64,000 nucleotides of DNA from Colwellia ponticola (GCF_005885605.1 NZ_SZVP01000017.1:1-64000), one strand, 5' to 3'. Numbered from the stretch's first letter, positions 48,070 through 58,189 are shown. Translations and numbers: made by a program. Notes: generated by a model not told the origin, from the letters alone.

Positions 48070-48114
48070 TTGGCATAGTAAAATTATTACTATGCCAACT
48101 TTGTTGTCTTTTTT
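48070..48114 (+). terminator. Terminator after the Bax-like gene
   Basis: ttggcatagtaa and ttactatgccaa are perfect 12-base arms around a five-base loop (48070-48098), followed by T-rich DNA to 48114. Confidence 0.88.
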
Positions 48115-48145
48115 ATTGTTATAGTAAATTGGTTAAGCTCTTTCC

Positions 48146-48277
48146 CACTAGTCATAATTTAAAGGTTTAGAGGCAAGCCATTGATTGAAGAGAATGGTTA
48201 TTGTGAAGAATAAGTCCTGCATTATCTAATAATGCTACCTCCGTGTAACGTCCTTGTCAAAATCAATAAAGCCGCAT
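48146..48277 (+). repeat. Decayed internal copy of the family 1 element
   Basis: aatttaaaggtttagaggc through tccttgtcaaaatcaataaa follows the left two-thirds of the element at 40733-41005 in the same orientation. The identical runs include cttgtcaaaatcaataa. The terminal repeats are no longer recognisable. Confidence 0.62.
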
Positions 48278-48318
48278 CTGAGCCGTTGCCTTTTATTAGG
48301 AACTCCCCCTTTGCGAGC

Positions 48319-48346
48319 TTGAACGATGCACACGCACATCGTTCAA
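48319..48346. repeat. Perfect hairpin beside the family 1 relic
   Basis: ttgaacgatg and catcgttcaa are perfect 10-base arms around the loop cacacgca. It lies between the element relic and the bestrophin gene, 60 bases past that minus-strand gene's stop, so it might terminate it, although no T-run follows. Confidence 0.45.
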
Positions 48347-48406
48347 TTTAACCAAATGGGTATTAATTATCCCTTAAAAAAGGGAGTAATATTCTATAGG
48401 GTATTA

Positions 48407-49333
48407 CTATTCAAAGCGGTGTTTAATAGGTTGTATACATTCAGGTAAGTCTGATTCACCGAGTATTTCTAATATATCAATTTCAATTGTTCGAGACATT
48501 GTCGTTAATGCTAAGTCGTTTTCCGCAACGCCAAAAGGCTCTTCTAACTCTTCACTCAATGCATCTAAGCCAAAAAATGTGTAGGTTACTATGGCACAAA
48601 ATAATGGTGTAATCAGTCCTTGTGAAGCGACAATACCAAAAGGTAATATCAAGCAGTAAATGTAGGCTGTACGCTGAACCAATAATAAATAGGCAAATGG
48701 TAAGGGGGTTTTCTTAATGCGCTCACATGCCCCCTGCACTGCTGCCATTGAACTCATACGTTCATCAAGGCTTTGGATTAAAAAGTCTGATAATAAATCT
48801 TTATGACGACATGAGCCTAATTTTTTTGCGATTAATCTTAGCAACGCATCGGGTATATTTCGAGTGTTACGTAGAGGCTCAATATCTTTTGGCTCTAGGT
48901 ATCTTTCTATATCTTCCCAAGGATCAGAATCTCTTAATTGATGCCGTAAGGCATGATTAAAAGCAATAGTTAAATAAAGAATCCTTCGGTGTACTAAAAC
49001 ACCATCTTCTACTTGCCCATCGATATAAGAAGTCACCTGACGAGATAAACAACGCGAATCAATCGTTAATTGCCCCCATTGTTTACGTGCTTCCCACCAA
49101 CGATCATAACAAGCATTATTTCTAAAACCTAAAAACAATGACAGCGACATACCTAATAACGCTAGCGGAGCTAAGGTGAAATCTGGAAAAGTATTGGGAT
49201 AATAATATTGAATGGCGGCAACAACAACACCCAACATAGTCATAAAAGCTATTTGTGGAAAAACAAGCGGCAGCACAGAGCCTCTAAGCGTAAAAAGTAT
49301 TTTAAATGCGTTGGGTTTATTTCTAACAATCAT
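48407..49333 (-). CDS. Bestrophin family ion channel
   Basis: 308 aa, UPF0187/bestrophin family. Membrane helices lie at about 20-65 and 225-265. The family motif SLFLGFRNNACYDRWWEARKQWG (in two pieces, about 62-85) is clear, as is FFGLDALSEELEEPFG near 270. Bacterial bestrophins form pentameric channels, cation-selective in the one best studied. No close partner gene; it stands alone. Confidence 0.9.
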   Translation of the reverse strand: MIVRNKPNAFKILFTLRGSVLPLVFPQIAFMTMLGVVVAAIQYYYPNTFPDFTLAPLALLGMSLSLFLGFRNNACYDRWWEARKQWGQLTIDSRCLSRQVTSYIDGQVEDGVLVHRRILYLTIAFNHALRHQLRDSDPWEDIERYLEPKDIEPLRNTRNIPDALLRLIAKKLGSCRHKDLLSDFLIQSLDERMSSMAAVQGACERIKKTPLPFAYLLLVQRTAYIYCLILPFGIVASQGLITPLFCAIVTYTFFGLDALSEELEEPFGVAENDLALTTMSRTIEIDILEILGESDLPECIQPIKHRFE

Positions 49334-49522
49334 GATTTTTTTCCGACAAAGTATAGAAAGTTGAGGGTGTGTTATTACTGTCTAGGATCCAATAAAAACA
49401 TTGTTTTATAACGCGCACAACCAAGCATGTCAATCAATATGCGATGCTTAACCAGTAAGGCGTATAACTCGATATTAAGTGTTACATCAACGAGACTTTA
49501 TCGGCGCTTGATGCTAGGTAAT

Positions 49523-52500
49523 TTACTGTATATCAAATGAATAATAAAGATTAGCTGAGCTCTCTAAGCCCGACACGGCTTCAACCCATAATCGACTAAA
49601 GAAATAAAACCTAACCGTTAGCTCATTAATAGGATCAACTACGCCAATACCATATTTGATATAGACTTGTTCACCAATGTAACCGGCAATAGAGGCTTCT
49701 TCATCATCACCATCGATTTCAATTCTATTCAATAATGGCAGCTTTTCTATTTGCGTTAGCACACCTGAATAGTTTGTAAGCACTGTACCTAAAGCTAACC
49801 CCAATGCCGCATTACTACCACTGGTTTCAGCATCAAGTCCTCGGCCTCTCACTAAATAGGACAACACTTCAGCTTGCTGCAAACTAGGTTTTGAAAACAA
49901 TTTAATTTGCAGGCTATTAGCAAGACCTGTCGCTTCAATACCAACAATAATATCTTCTTTTTCAATAGTGCGGGTTGCTTGCATTGATACATACGGGTTT
50001 TTCACCGGGCCGTTAAAAGATATATTACCTTTACTCATAGATAAGTCTTGCCCGTAAGCACGGTAGCGCCCTTCGGGTATTGTTAAACTACCGAATAATT
50101 GTAAAGGTTGCTGTGACTGCTGACTGACTTGTAATTCACCGCCAATTAGCCCAACAAAACCTTGACCTTCTATTTGAAAAACATCGGCGATAACCACACG
50201 TACATTGGTGACTATATTAAAACGTTTTTCTTTAATAACTTGCTCGCCAGCATCATTAACAATAATAACATCTTGGCTTAAACTGACACTGCCTTGTGGT
50301 AGTTTATCAACCGATAACTTACCTTCAAGCACCTCAATACGACCAGATAACTTAAGCTCAGATGCTGTTAGCTGAGCGTTAAGCTTAGGGGATATAGTTA
50401 AGGTTAAATCAGGTGGAACAGAAAAATTTAACGACTCGCCATCTAAGTTAATACTGCCGTGTAAATCCTTTTGCCAATCAATATTTCCCGTTAATTCTGC
50501 CCGACCACTATTAATATTTAACCCGCCAGAAATAGTAGCGCTGTGACCATTAAGCTCAATAGCCATGGTAATGTTTTCTACAGTATTAATATCGCCTAAT
50601 ACTTTAGCTTTCCCCTGTGTTAGTCTCATTTGCCCATTGATTATCGGCTTACTTATATCACCTGCTATCGCCAGCTCAGTATTTAACATTCCCTCAAGTA
50701 AAGACAACTCTGGCACAAAAGCCTGTAGTGGTGCTAAGCTAAAATCATTCAAGCGAATAACGCTATGCACATTACTATTGTTACTATTGTTACTATTGTT
50801 AACTAAGGGAATAGCTGTTTTAGCGGTTAAAATAGCACGACCATCGGGCGCTATTAAAACGACATCAGCGTTAAGCTTATTGTTAGTCATAGCAAGGGTT
50901 AATTGACCTTGTTGCCAGGTCATTAATTTTTTTATATCTCCTGCTTTGATAATGGTTATACCGCCAGCACTTAGCGCTAATTTAGCATCAATAACCGGCG
51001 GCTTATCGGCTTGCCACCCCAGAGTAATATTGCCGGCTATTGTGCTCTCAACCGAGATTTCTTTAGGTATAAAAGACCTTAAAAGCTCAGTATTTACCTT
51101 AGTCGATAAGGAAAGTTCTCCCTGAGTAGCACTTATCTGGCTATTTTCGTTTAAACACAGTTGTGAAGCGTTTCCTAACCAACAATGCTTGTTAATCGCT
51201 AACGTTTTTTGCGCTAGGTTATAAAGCAAATGCACCGACTCACTTGCCTCAAAGTCATGCTGACCTATGGCAAAGCTAGCGTTATTGGTTTTTATATCCA
51301 ACAAGCTATCGTTTGCCTTATATTGACTCTCGAGCGAAACATTAACTGATGAATCACCAAACCAAGTTAAGCCCACTTGTTGCTTAGCTAAATCACCATG
51401 ACTCGATAGCTTTATCTTATTGATGGTATGCTCATTGATATTGACCAGTAAACTCGTCAACGTTAGTTGATGTTGATGATTACTCAGTGGTCGATAGTTG
51501 GCAGTAAAACCAATGGCGTCACTGGTAATATTGTTAGCAACGTTTGAGAGGAACAGTTTGCTAAATTCGCCTGCAACATTGATATTAGGGTCGCTAATAG
51601 CGCCAGAGATAGCTATTTTTGCCTGTAAAGATCCTTCAATATCTTTTAACCAGCTGTTGATATCACCGACACTAATGGTGCCATTAACATGCCAATTTTT
51701 ATCGCTATAGCCCTGTAATCTAAGCCCTATATCACCATAATTAACTTGCAGCTCACTTGGCGCTAACTCTCCTTTATGGTTAACATCGAGATTAGCGCTG
51801 ACGTAGAATGTATTATCATTAATTTCACCGCTAACAGCGGAGTTCACCAAGTTAATTGCCCATTGCTGATCATGCCAAAAGCCTTTACTTTGCACACGAC
51901 CTTGCAGGCGACCTGATAAATCTGGATTAAGTTCAGGTAAGGTAATGCCAGTAGAGTCTAGTTGAACATCCCAAGAAATTTCATTGCCAATATTAATATT
52001 ACCCACCATATTTAAAGCGTTTTTTGCCGCGGCATCTTTTAACTGCAAAGCGTTTATTTTTATACTTCTGCTCTTTAACTGATCACTCAGTGGCTCATCT
52101 AAGTGCTCGCTTGGCTGTTCACTAAGCTGAGCATCTAAAGTTAGTGCTACATTGTCATAGCCCAAACCGCTAAAGTGAGTATTAAGCGCTAGCGTTTGTT
52201 GGCTAATATCGCCCTGACTTTTTAATGAAAAGCTGGTTGAATTAAGCACTTGGCTAACCTCAGTCGCCAAGGTTAACTTACTCACATTAACCGCTATTTT
52301 ATAGGGTAAACTGGCTTTGGTAATATCAACTAATGCGTCTGTTGTTAACGCTAAAGCGCCTTCACTACTTGCAGTAATGGCTAAGCGTGATAAATCACCT
52401 TTAACGGCTATTTTTTGAGAAGAGTCGTTCAGTTGAGGTAACACTTCATTGCTTTGAATGGTATTAAGTAAGGTTAAATCGACACTATAAGGTGCTAGTA

Positions 52501-53449
52501 GTTCAACGTTACCTTGTAAAGAAATAGCGTGTAAAGAGAACGTCTGTGAAGAAAAATCGCCCACCGCTATTGCTGTTGATGACAACGTATCAATACTCAG
52601 TTTGGTTTTAAACCAAGATAAGCGAGTGATGAGGTTTTCTATCTCGAGCAGCGGTATTTTTTCAACAAAGTCTGAGTTACTTGCTGTGTTTGCCTTAGTA
52701 GCTTGCTCGGCTTTTGCTTTATTTTTGACTTTTTCTTGAGTAGTTTTCTCAACTGACTGCTCATTAAGGATAAACTCTTTAACAGCAAACGATTTTATCG
52801 TTAAATTAAAAGGTAGCGATACCTTAGGTAATGTAGCTAAAGGCCACGGTTCGCTAGTTTTTTTTATCGGCTGGGTTTGCCGTGTTTCACTGTTCGCTAA
52901 CGTACTTTTCGTTAAGGTAATCGTTGCACTCGCTAATAGTGCTTTTTCAATGGTTATTACGTTATCTTTAATCATTAACCCGCTTGAAAAGTGCGCTAAC
53001 GAAATGGCGATATTATCATTTTGTATCTGTGCCTTTGCTAATGAAAATTGCTTCATGTTAAGGTCAAAAGGCAAAGGTAAAAACGCGGGAATCATTACCT
53101 CTTCCAGTAACTCATCAGCAGAGCTAGCACCGTTATCTTTTATGTCTACATGCAAAGCGTCAATACGTAACGTATCAACACAGAATTGTTTTTTCCACAG
53201 GCAGCGCAAATGCAGTTGTAGCTTTATATTATTTGCTTTAACCACTAACGCCTCGTTTTTAATGGTTAACTCTGTTAGGTGTAAATCGTTTAATAGTGCG
53301 CCACTTCGATATTCGACCTGTAACGATTGACCATTAATAAGGAAAAGAGTGAGCTGAGTCCCCCACGGCGTTGACAGTAATAGGGTGAAGAAACACAATA
53401 TGCTGGTGAGTAGAGTTAATACGCCTAAGCTCACACCTTTGTAGTTCAT
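49523..53449 (-). CDS. tamB: Translocation and assembly module subunit TamB
   Basis: 1308 aa. An N-terminal signal anchor (about 7-32) is followed by a long AsmA-like beta-taco repeat region spanning the periplasm, ending in the conserved DUF490 domain with GSLTIPEGRYRAYGQDLSMS, KGNISFNGPVKNPYVSM and ILSYLVRGRG-like EVLSYLVRGRGLD. With TamA it supports outer-membrane protein insertion and phospholipid transport between membranes. The start overlaps the tamA stop by 4 bases. A 9-base triplicate (50772-50798) encodes an Asn-Asn-Ser tract near residue 890. Confidence 0.95.
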   Translation of the reverse strand: MNYKGVSLGVLTLLTSILCFFTLLLSTPWGTQLTLFLINGQSLQVEYRSGALLNDLHLTELTIKNEALVVKANNIKLQLHLRCLWKKQFCVDTLRIDALHVDIKDNGASSADELLEEVMIPAFLPLPFDLNMKQFSLAKAQIQNDNIAISLAHFSSGLMIKDNVITIEKALLASATITLTKSTLANSETRQTQPIKKTSEPWPLATLPKVSLPFNLTIKSFAVKEFILNEQSVEKTTQEKVKNKAKAEQATKANTASNSDFVEKIPLLEIENLITRLSWFKTKLSIDTLSSTAIAVGDFSSQTFSLHAISLQGNVELLAPYSVDLTLLNTIQSNEVLPQLNDSSQKIAVKGDLSRLAITASSEGALALTTDALVDITKASLPYKIAVNVSKLTLATEVSQVLNSTSFSLKSQGDISQQTLALNTHFSGLGYDNVALTLDAQLSEQPSEHLDEPLSDQLKSRSIKINALQLKDAAAKNALNMVGNINIGNEISWDVQLDSTGITLPELNPDLSGRLQGRVQSKGFWHDQQWAINLVNSAVSGEINDNTFYVSANLDVNHKGELAPSELQVNYGDIGLRLQGYSDKNWHVNGTISVGDINSWLKDIEGSLQAKIAISGAISDPNINVAGEFSKLFLSNVANNITSDAIGFTANYRPLSNHQHQLTLTSLLVNINEHTINKIKLSSHGDLAKQQVGLTWFGDSSVNVSLESQYKANDSLLDIKTNNASFAIGQHDFEASESVHLLYNLAQKTLAINKHCWLGNASQLCLNENSQISATQGELSLSTKVNTELLRSFIPKEISVESTIAGNITLGWQADKPPVIDAKLALSAGGITIIKAGDIKKLMTWQQGQLTLAMTNNKLNADVVLIAPDGRAILTAKTAIPLVNNSNNSNNSNVHSVIRLNDFSLAPLQAFVPELSLLEGMLNTELAIAGDISKPIINGQMRLTQGKAKVLGDINTVENITMAIELNGHSATISGGLNINSGRAELTGNIDWQKDLHGSINLDGESLNFSVPPDLTLTISPKLNAQLTASELKLSGRIEVLEGKLSVDKLPQGSVSLSQDVIIVNDAGEQVIKEKRFNIVTNVRVVIADVFQIEGQGFVGLIGGELQVSQQSQQPLQLFGSLTIPEGRYRAYGQDLSMSKGNISFNGPVKNPYVSMQATRTIEKEDIIVGIEATGLANSLQIKLFSKPSLQQAEVLSYLVRGRGLDAETSGSNAALGLALGTVLTNYSGVLTQIEKLPLLNRIEIDGDDEEASIAGYIGEQVYIKYGIGVVDPINELTVRFYFFSRLWVEAVSGLESSANLYYSFDIQ
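50772..50801 (-). repeat. 9-bp microsatellite in tamB
   Basis: ttactattg occurs three times in a row plus a partial fourth (tta). It is in frame and encodes repeated Asn-Asn-Ser between two beta-taco segments. Copy-number change would lengthen or shorten a linker without breaking the frame. Confidence 0.9.
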
Positions 53450-55212
53450 AGGTCAGCTCCAATACTAAAGTGAATGCGCCATGACTTATCTTGCTCACTT
53501 AACGGGTAACCTAAGGCAAATCGAATCGGTCCAATAGGAGAAATATAGTGAATACCGGTACCAACAGAGTAAGCAAGGTTTAGCTTGTCGGTATTGTTAA
53601 CACTCCCGCCATCACTAAAGAGTGCGCCGCGCCATTCATTAGTAAAATAGTATTGATACTCAATACTAGCAACAATCATATTCGTACCACCGGTGACAAT
53701 CTCATCGCCTTGGTTCGGTCCATGTAAAAGCTCAGTTTTAGGTCCAATTGATTGATAAGCAAAACCTCGAATACTTTGATCACCTCCGGCATAAAAACGA
53801 AGCGATGGCGAAAGCTCTGCACCGACATTATTTTTAGTGATGATATAGCCTAACTCCGCTCGGGTCACTACACGGTGTTTAGGGGCAACTAAGGCAATGT
53901 ATTTCCAGCGAGCGTTAAAGCGTAAAAATGATGTTTCAGAATTTAGCGCTTCATAACTGCCCTCTACATTATAATATTGTCGAAAGCCATTACTAGGATC
54001 TAACACTGAGCCTTGCCAAGTTTTATCTGACCAAGTAAAGCCAGGAATAAAATAATTAGCATTATCATACATAGCACCATCGACATCCCACTTTTCGTTA
54101 AGATATCGAACATAAGGTTGACGTAAAATTTCATCCTCTAAGTAAACACGCCCCATTTGAAAAGAAGTAAACTTACTGGTTAAATCGGCAAAATCATTTT
54201 CTTCTAGTAATGCTTTAAATTGGAAAATATCATTATTGGGATGCGTTAATGGAATGCTGTAAACAAAACTCCCAGTAGGATTGATTTTTGAATAAGACAA
54301 CCTGGTTTCTTGCTTATGGCCATAGTTGTTTACCGCTGGCGTTTTCCACACTAAAGAAAAATTCTCTTTCGTGTCGGTCGCATAACCTAGCCCTAAATCT
54401 AATTGATGACTTTTAGCTTTTTTTAATGAAATATCAATAGCTAAAATACTAGCATTATTGGCTTCTGTACTTTTTTCAGTGCTGGGTCGCACCACAACGT
54501 TACTAAAGTATTGCGTTTCATCTAGTTCATTTTGTAAATTTTGTAGCAAACGTTGTTGATAAAAATCCCCCACTTTAAAAGGCACTAAAGGTTTTAGAAC
54601 ACTGGGGTTAATGCCTAAGTAATTAAAGGTGATTTCGCCAAATTGATAACGAGGACCACTATCATAATGAATAATAATATCAGCGGTTTTTAGGTTTCTA
54701 TGAATAGCGATAGTGGCTTTAGTAAATTTATTAGTAAAGTATCCGCGCTCTAAGCCAAGCGAGGCTAAATCAATTTTAAGCTTCTCATAAGCACCATGAT
54801 GTAAGATATCACCAGAGCGAATAGCCAAGTCACTAATAAGTTCAGTAAAAGCACTGTCGTTAAGAGCGTCACCGGCTAGCACAACATCAACCTTATTGAT
54901 TAGGGTCGGTTGATTTAACACCACATTAATCGTTAGCGTTATTTCGTTATTATCGCGCGGTTCACTGGTTAAGCTAGTCACTGAAGCGCGATAGTACCCT
55001 AGGGCATTAAGCGCATTTAAGGTCTTCTTTTTCGCCATCAAGATAAAGGCAGCACGTTCGCTATCATTATCAGGTAATGCACCTAAATGAGCCTGTATAT
55101 TTTGCTTTATTTCTTTCGGTAAACCTTCTGAAAGCACTACTACCAGCGGCGCTGATAACGCCATCGGAGAGATCACAAAAAATAAAAGTAGTAGAAAGGC
55201 TCGATATTGCAT
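53446..55212 (-). CDS. tamA: Translocation and assembly module outer-membrane protein TamA
   Basis: 588 aa, Omp85 superfamily. Signal peptide 1-20 (ISPMALSA). Three POTRA domains at about 22-265 (NALGYYRASVTSLT, GPRYQFGEITFNY) are followed by a 16-strand barrel with the superfamily motif FYAGGDQSIRGFAYQSIGP near 465-483, and a final aromatic-rich strand ending in WRIHFSIGADL. First gene of the tamA-tamB pair. Confidence 0.96.
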   Translation of the reverse strand: MQYRAFLLLLFFVISPMALSAPLVVVLSEGLPKEIKQNIQAHLGALPDNDSERAAFILMAKKKTLNALNALGYYRASVTSLTSEPRDNNEITLTINVVLNQPTLINKVDVVLAGDALNDSAFTELISDLAIRSGDILHHGAYEKLKIDLASLGLERGYFTNKFTKATIAIHRNLKTADIIIHYDSGPRYQFGEITFNYLGINPSVLKPLVPFKVGDFYQQRLLQNLQNELDETQYFSNVVVRPSTEKSTEANNASILAIDISLKKAKSHQLDLGLGYATDTKENFSLVWKTPAVNNYGHKQETRLSYSKINPTGSFVYSIPLTHPNNDIFQFKALLEENDFADLTSKFTSFQMGRVYLEDEILRQPYVRYLNEKWDVDGAMYDNANYFIPGFTWSDKTWQGSVLDPSNGFRQYYNVEGSYEALNSETSFLRFNARWKYIALVAPKHRVVTRAELGYIITKNNVGAELSPSLRFYAGGDQSIRGFAYQSIGPKTELLHGPNQGDEIVTGGTNMIVASIEYQYYFTNEWRGALFSDGGSVNNTDKLNLAYSVGTGIHYISPIGPIRFALGYPLSEQDKSWRIHFSIGADL

Positions 55213-55419
55213 TATGGTAGATTATTAATACATAGATGAATCAAAAAGTAGAACCCTAGCATAACAGTAAATAGGGGTGCTCTACGCTAAGTTTTTCATG
55301 ATAAACGTTATTCTATAGCGCTTATGATGATCAATAAACTATATCAATAAATAAATAGCTATAGTGTTATAAAGCAATGTGCTGCTATGCCCCTAGGATT
55401 AATTTATAAGGAATAAAAA

Positions 55420-56274
55420 ATGATAAATGAGCAATTAGTATGGTTTATCGATGGTCGTTATTTTTATAATACTATTACTTTAGATAAAATAATAACGTTA
55501 GCTACCGCTCACCAGCAGCCGCTTAAAATAATTATTGATGTTCGTGTCAAATCAACAGAGCGCTGGTATTGGCATTCCATAAATAAAGATACAAGTAGCG
55601 TCAATAAAGAATTAGCAACAATAAACACTAAAAAACAAGATTTGCTGGACGCGTTAGCCACAAAAGCAATTGAGGCTGAGGTTATAGTGACGCAATCGGC
55701 TGATCACATAACCGTCATCAATACTGAACTAGCCAAAAAAAATAATAGTTTATTAATTTTAGAAGATACGCCACCGAAAAAAAGGCACCCGTTATTCCAA
55801 GCGCTTACCGAAATCAATTCCCCAGTATTGTTATTAAGTAATAGCCCTTGGAAAAAGCCACTCAATATTATTGGCGCTGTGGATCCTTTACATGAAAATG
55901 ATCGCCCAGCTCACATTGATGACAGTATTGTTAAGCAGTTAAAAGCTTGGCATAAAGCATTGTCAGCTCAGTGGACTCTGGTACATTGTTGCTATATTTC
56001 ATCGGTTTTATATGAATATAAAAATAAAGTATTGTTAATGCACAAAGAAGGTTTACAAGAGTTTGCTGAACAATTTCTTGTCAAAAAAACGCAATATATT
56101 TTACTTGAAGGCTTGCCTGAAGAAGCGTTAAAAGCTTTTATTAACAAAAACAATATCGACATATTATGCATCGGTTTAGTTAACAGGAGTATGCTTGATA
56201 AACTCTGGGTCGGCAGTACTACCTCACACTTTTTATATGAGCCGCCATGCGATTTACTACTGATTAAACAGTAA
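55420..56274 (+). CDS. UspE-like tandem universal stress protein
   Basis: 284 aa, soluble, two divergent Usp-type alpha/beta halves. The second half ends with the recognisable Usp C-terminus GLVNRSMLDKLWVGSTTSHF followed by PPCDLLLIK. The first half contains ITLATAHQQPLKIIIDVRVKS and ends in SPVLLLSNSPWKKP. The ATP-binding G-2x-G-9x-G-S/T pattern is degenerate in both, as in UspE-type proteins that may not bind ATP. AAGGAA lies eight bases before the ATG. Role in stress physiology is inferred. Confidence 0.78.
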   Translation: MINEQLVWFIDGRYFYNTITLDKIITLATAHQQPLKIIIDVRVKSTERWYWHSINKDTSSVNKELATINTKKQDLLDALATKAIEAEVIVTQSADHITVINTELAKKNNSLLILEDTPPKKRHPLFQALTEINSPVLLLSNSPWKKPLNIIGAVDPLHENDRPAHIDDSIVKQLKAWHKALSAQWTLVHCCYISSVLYEYKNKVLLMHKEGLQEFAEQFLVKKTQYILLEGLPEEALKAFINKNNIDILCIGLVNRSMLDKLWVGSTTSHFLYEPPCDLLLIKQ

Positions 56275-56330
56275 AAATAAAACTTACCGAATGTCTAATA
56301 GTTAAACTTAGACTTAGACCATAAACAACA

Positions 56331-56360
56331 AGGGTCAATAATAATCCTTTTATTGACCCT
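56331..56360. terminator. Shared terminator between convergent genes
   Basis: agggtcaata and tattgaccct are perfect 10-base arms around a 10-base loop, midway between the Usp stop (56274) and the MscS stop (56384). Confidence 0.78.
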
Positions 56361-56383
56361 TATATAAACTGCTATGTTAACTG

Positions 56384-57349
56384 TTATGTTGCTGAATCAG
56401 CGTCACTGTGTTGTGATGACTGCGATGATGGTGGGGCAGTTGCTAAAGCACCTGGGGCTGACGGTGTCGCCACTTTAGCGGTTGTTGAAGTCTGCTCCAT
56501 CGGCACAGGTGCTTGTGCTGGTATGTTAACGACATCAAAAGGTTTACTTCGACTCCCCGCATAAAGACTAACGTGAGGAAATGGGATTTCAATACCCTGT
56601 TCATCAAACGTCTTTTTAATATCTTGATACATTTGATTTTTAAGCATCAAAAAGTTTTCTCTTTTTGACCACACTGAGAATTGAATATCGACAGACGAAG
56701 TACCAAAACCAGTTAATATAAAAAGGGGCGCAGGCTCTTCTAAACAAATAACATTTTGCTCTGCTATTTTTAATAAAACAGTCCTGACCGTTTCAATATC
56801 TTCCTTGTAAGCTATGCCAAACTTTAAATCAGCTCTTCGAATAGGAAACTTGGTCAAGGTGGTTACTGCGCTTTTTATCATGCTTTCATTGGGTATTCTG
56901 ACAAATAAGTTATCGAATGTTCTTAATTTAACTGATAATAAGTCAATTGAAATAACCTCCCCTAAAATATCGTTAACTTTAATAGAGTCGCCAATAGAAA
57001 AAGGTCTTTCGATCATCAAAAACAAACCACTGATCAAGTTAGAGGCAGAAGTTTGTGAAGCAAAGCCAAGCGCTACTGTGAAAATACCAGCAGCGCCAAG
57101 TAATATCGTTAAATCAACACCAATATGTTTTAATGCCGATAAAGTAAACAAGCCTAACAGGGTATAAAAAATGGTTCTTTTTAAAAGGAAAAGTCCGTGT
57201 TTGGTCGCTTTTTTTTCTGCCACTTTCGCCACTGCACTACTGATGACTTTGGCAATAAGGTAACCCGATACAAATAAAATTAATGCCTGTATCAGGGTAT
57301 ACAAATGTGATGTTATAAAAATATTAAAAAACTCAGTGATGACTGCCAT
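56384..57349 (-). CDS. MscS family mechanosensitive channel
   Basis: 321 aa. Three membrane helices lie in the first ~110 residues; TM3 is LLGAAGIFTVALGFASQTSASNL. The beta domain has IERPFSIGDSIKVNDILGEV and IPNESMIK. The vestibule ends EQGIEIPFPHVSLY, after which ~50 residues of Pro/Ala/Ser/Thr-rich low complexity form an unusual tail. The DUF432-like gene ends 22 bases upstream, so the two form an operon. Confidence 0.92.
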   Translation of the reverse strand: MAVITEFFNIFITSHLYTLIQALILFVSGYLIAKVISSAVAKVAEKKATKHGLFLLKRTIFYTLLGLFTLSALKHIGVDLTILLGAAGIFTVALGFASQTSASNLISGLFLMIERPFSIGDSIKVNDILGEVISIDLLSVKLRTFDNLFVRIPNESMIKSAVTTLTKFPIRRADLKFGIAYKEDIETVRTVLLKIAEQNVICLEEPAPLFILTGFGTSSVDIQFSVWSKRENFLMLKNQMYQDIKKTFDEQGIEIPFPHVSLYAGSRSKPFDVVNIPAQAPVPMEQTSTTAKVATPSAPGALATAPPSSQSSQHSDADSAT

Positions 57350-57371
57350 ATTGCTATTTATCCAATGTTAT

Positions 57372-58160
57372 TTATCCAAGGAGGTTACTAATTCTACGAA
57401 TCAACTTCCCATGACCTAACGATACCCGCGGGCTACTGATAAACGTTAATGGTGCTAATTCAGACGACACACTTTTATCAACAATTAACTCGACATCACT
57501 TGAGTCATTTTTTATTTCAATAGTGAGCCGAGAAGTCCATAAATTATTTTGTTCATCACTATATAAATGTAAATGATTTACCGGCACGTTAATTCTATTG
57601 ATGGTGAAGGGTTGATCATGATTGTTAACCACTATAATAGACGTTGTCGCCTTATGGCTGTGTAAATCTAGGTCTTCAAGCTGTGTTTTCGCCGAGGTAT
57701 ATTTTGCATAGCATAATTGTCCATCAATGGTTGAACTGCCAAACCATGAGTCTGATGGCCGCCAAAATGGCAAGTCCACTATGCATTTACCACTAGGTAC
57801 AGTATGCGCGCAAAACCAAATAGGGGTACTAATAAACAATTGAATTTTTTCACCCGCTAAAATAACTAACGGTGAAGAAGGTCGAGCAATAACAGTACGG
57901 TCAGCTAATAAAGGAAATACCTTTACTGTGTCCGACGTACTTTTTTCTAAAAAGCGCCCAACGACATCAGTACTCTCAACGGTAAAGTTTGCGCCATCTG
58001 AAAGGGTAATATCATCATGCTCTTGTGCGACACTTTCTATATTCCAAGTATTCCACTCGGTCGCTTTTCTTTTTAATAAAATAGCTCGCTGGCCAATACT
58101 CCAACACTTTTGTTCTTGTAGATCGAAGGTAAAATCCCCCCACCAAATACTATTACTCAT
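57372..58160 (-). CDS. DUF432-like soluble protein upstream of MscS
   Basis: 262 aa, no signal peptide or membrane helices, predicted mostly beta. Notable blocks: WWGDFTFDLQEQKCWSIGQR, VIARPSSPLVILAGEKIQLF, STPIWF, PFWRPSDSWFGSSTIDGQLCYA. This is my recollection of DUF432 proteins, which occur beside MscS genes in some archaea and gammaproteobacteria; a search is needed to confirm. The 22-base gap to mscS suggests a functional link, perhaps an auxiliary or regulator of the channel. Confidence 0.55.
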   Translation of the reverse strand: MSNSIWWGDFTFDLQEQKCWSIGQRAILLKRKATEWNTWNIESVAQEHDDITLSDGANFTVESTDVVGRFLEKSTSDTVKVFPLLADRTVIARPSSPLVILAGEKIQLFISTPIWFCAHTVPSGKCIVDLPFWRPSDSWFGSSTIDGQLCYAKYTSAKTQLEDLDLHSHKATTSIIVVNNHDQPFTINRINVPVNHLHLYSDEQNNLWTSRLTIEIKNDSSDVELIVDKSVSSELAPLTFISSPRVSLGHGKLIRRISNLLG

Positions 58161-58189
58161 AAAAATCGCTCATAACTTGCTCATAAAAG

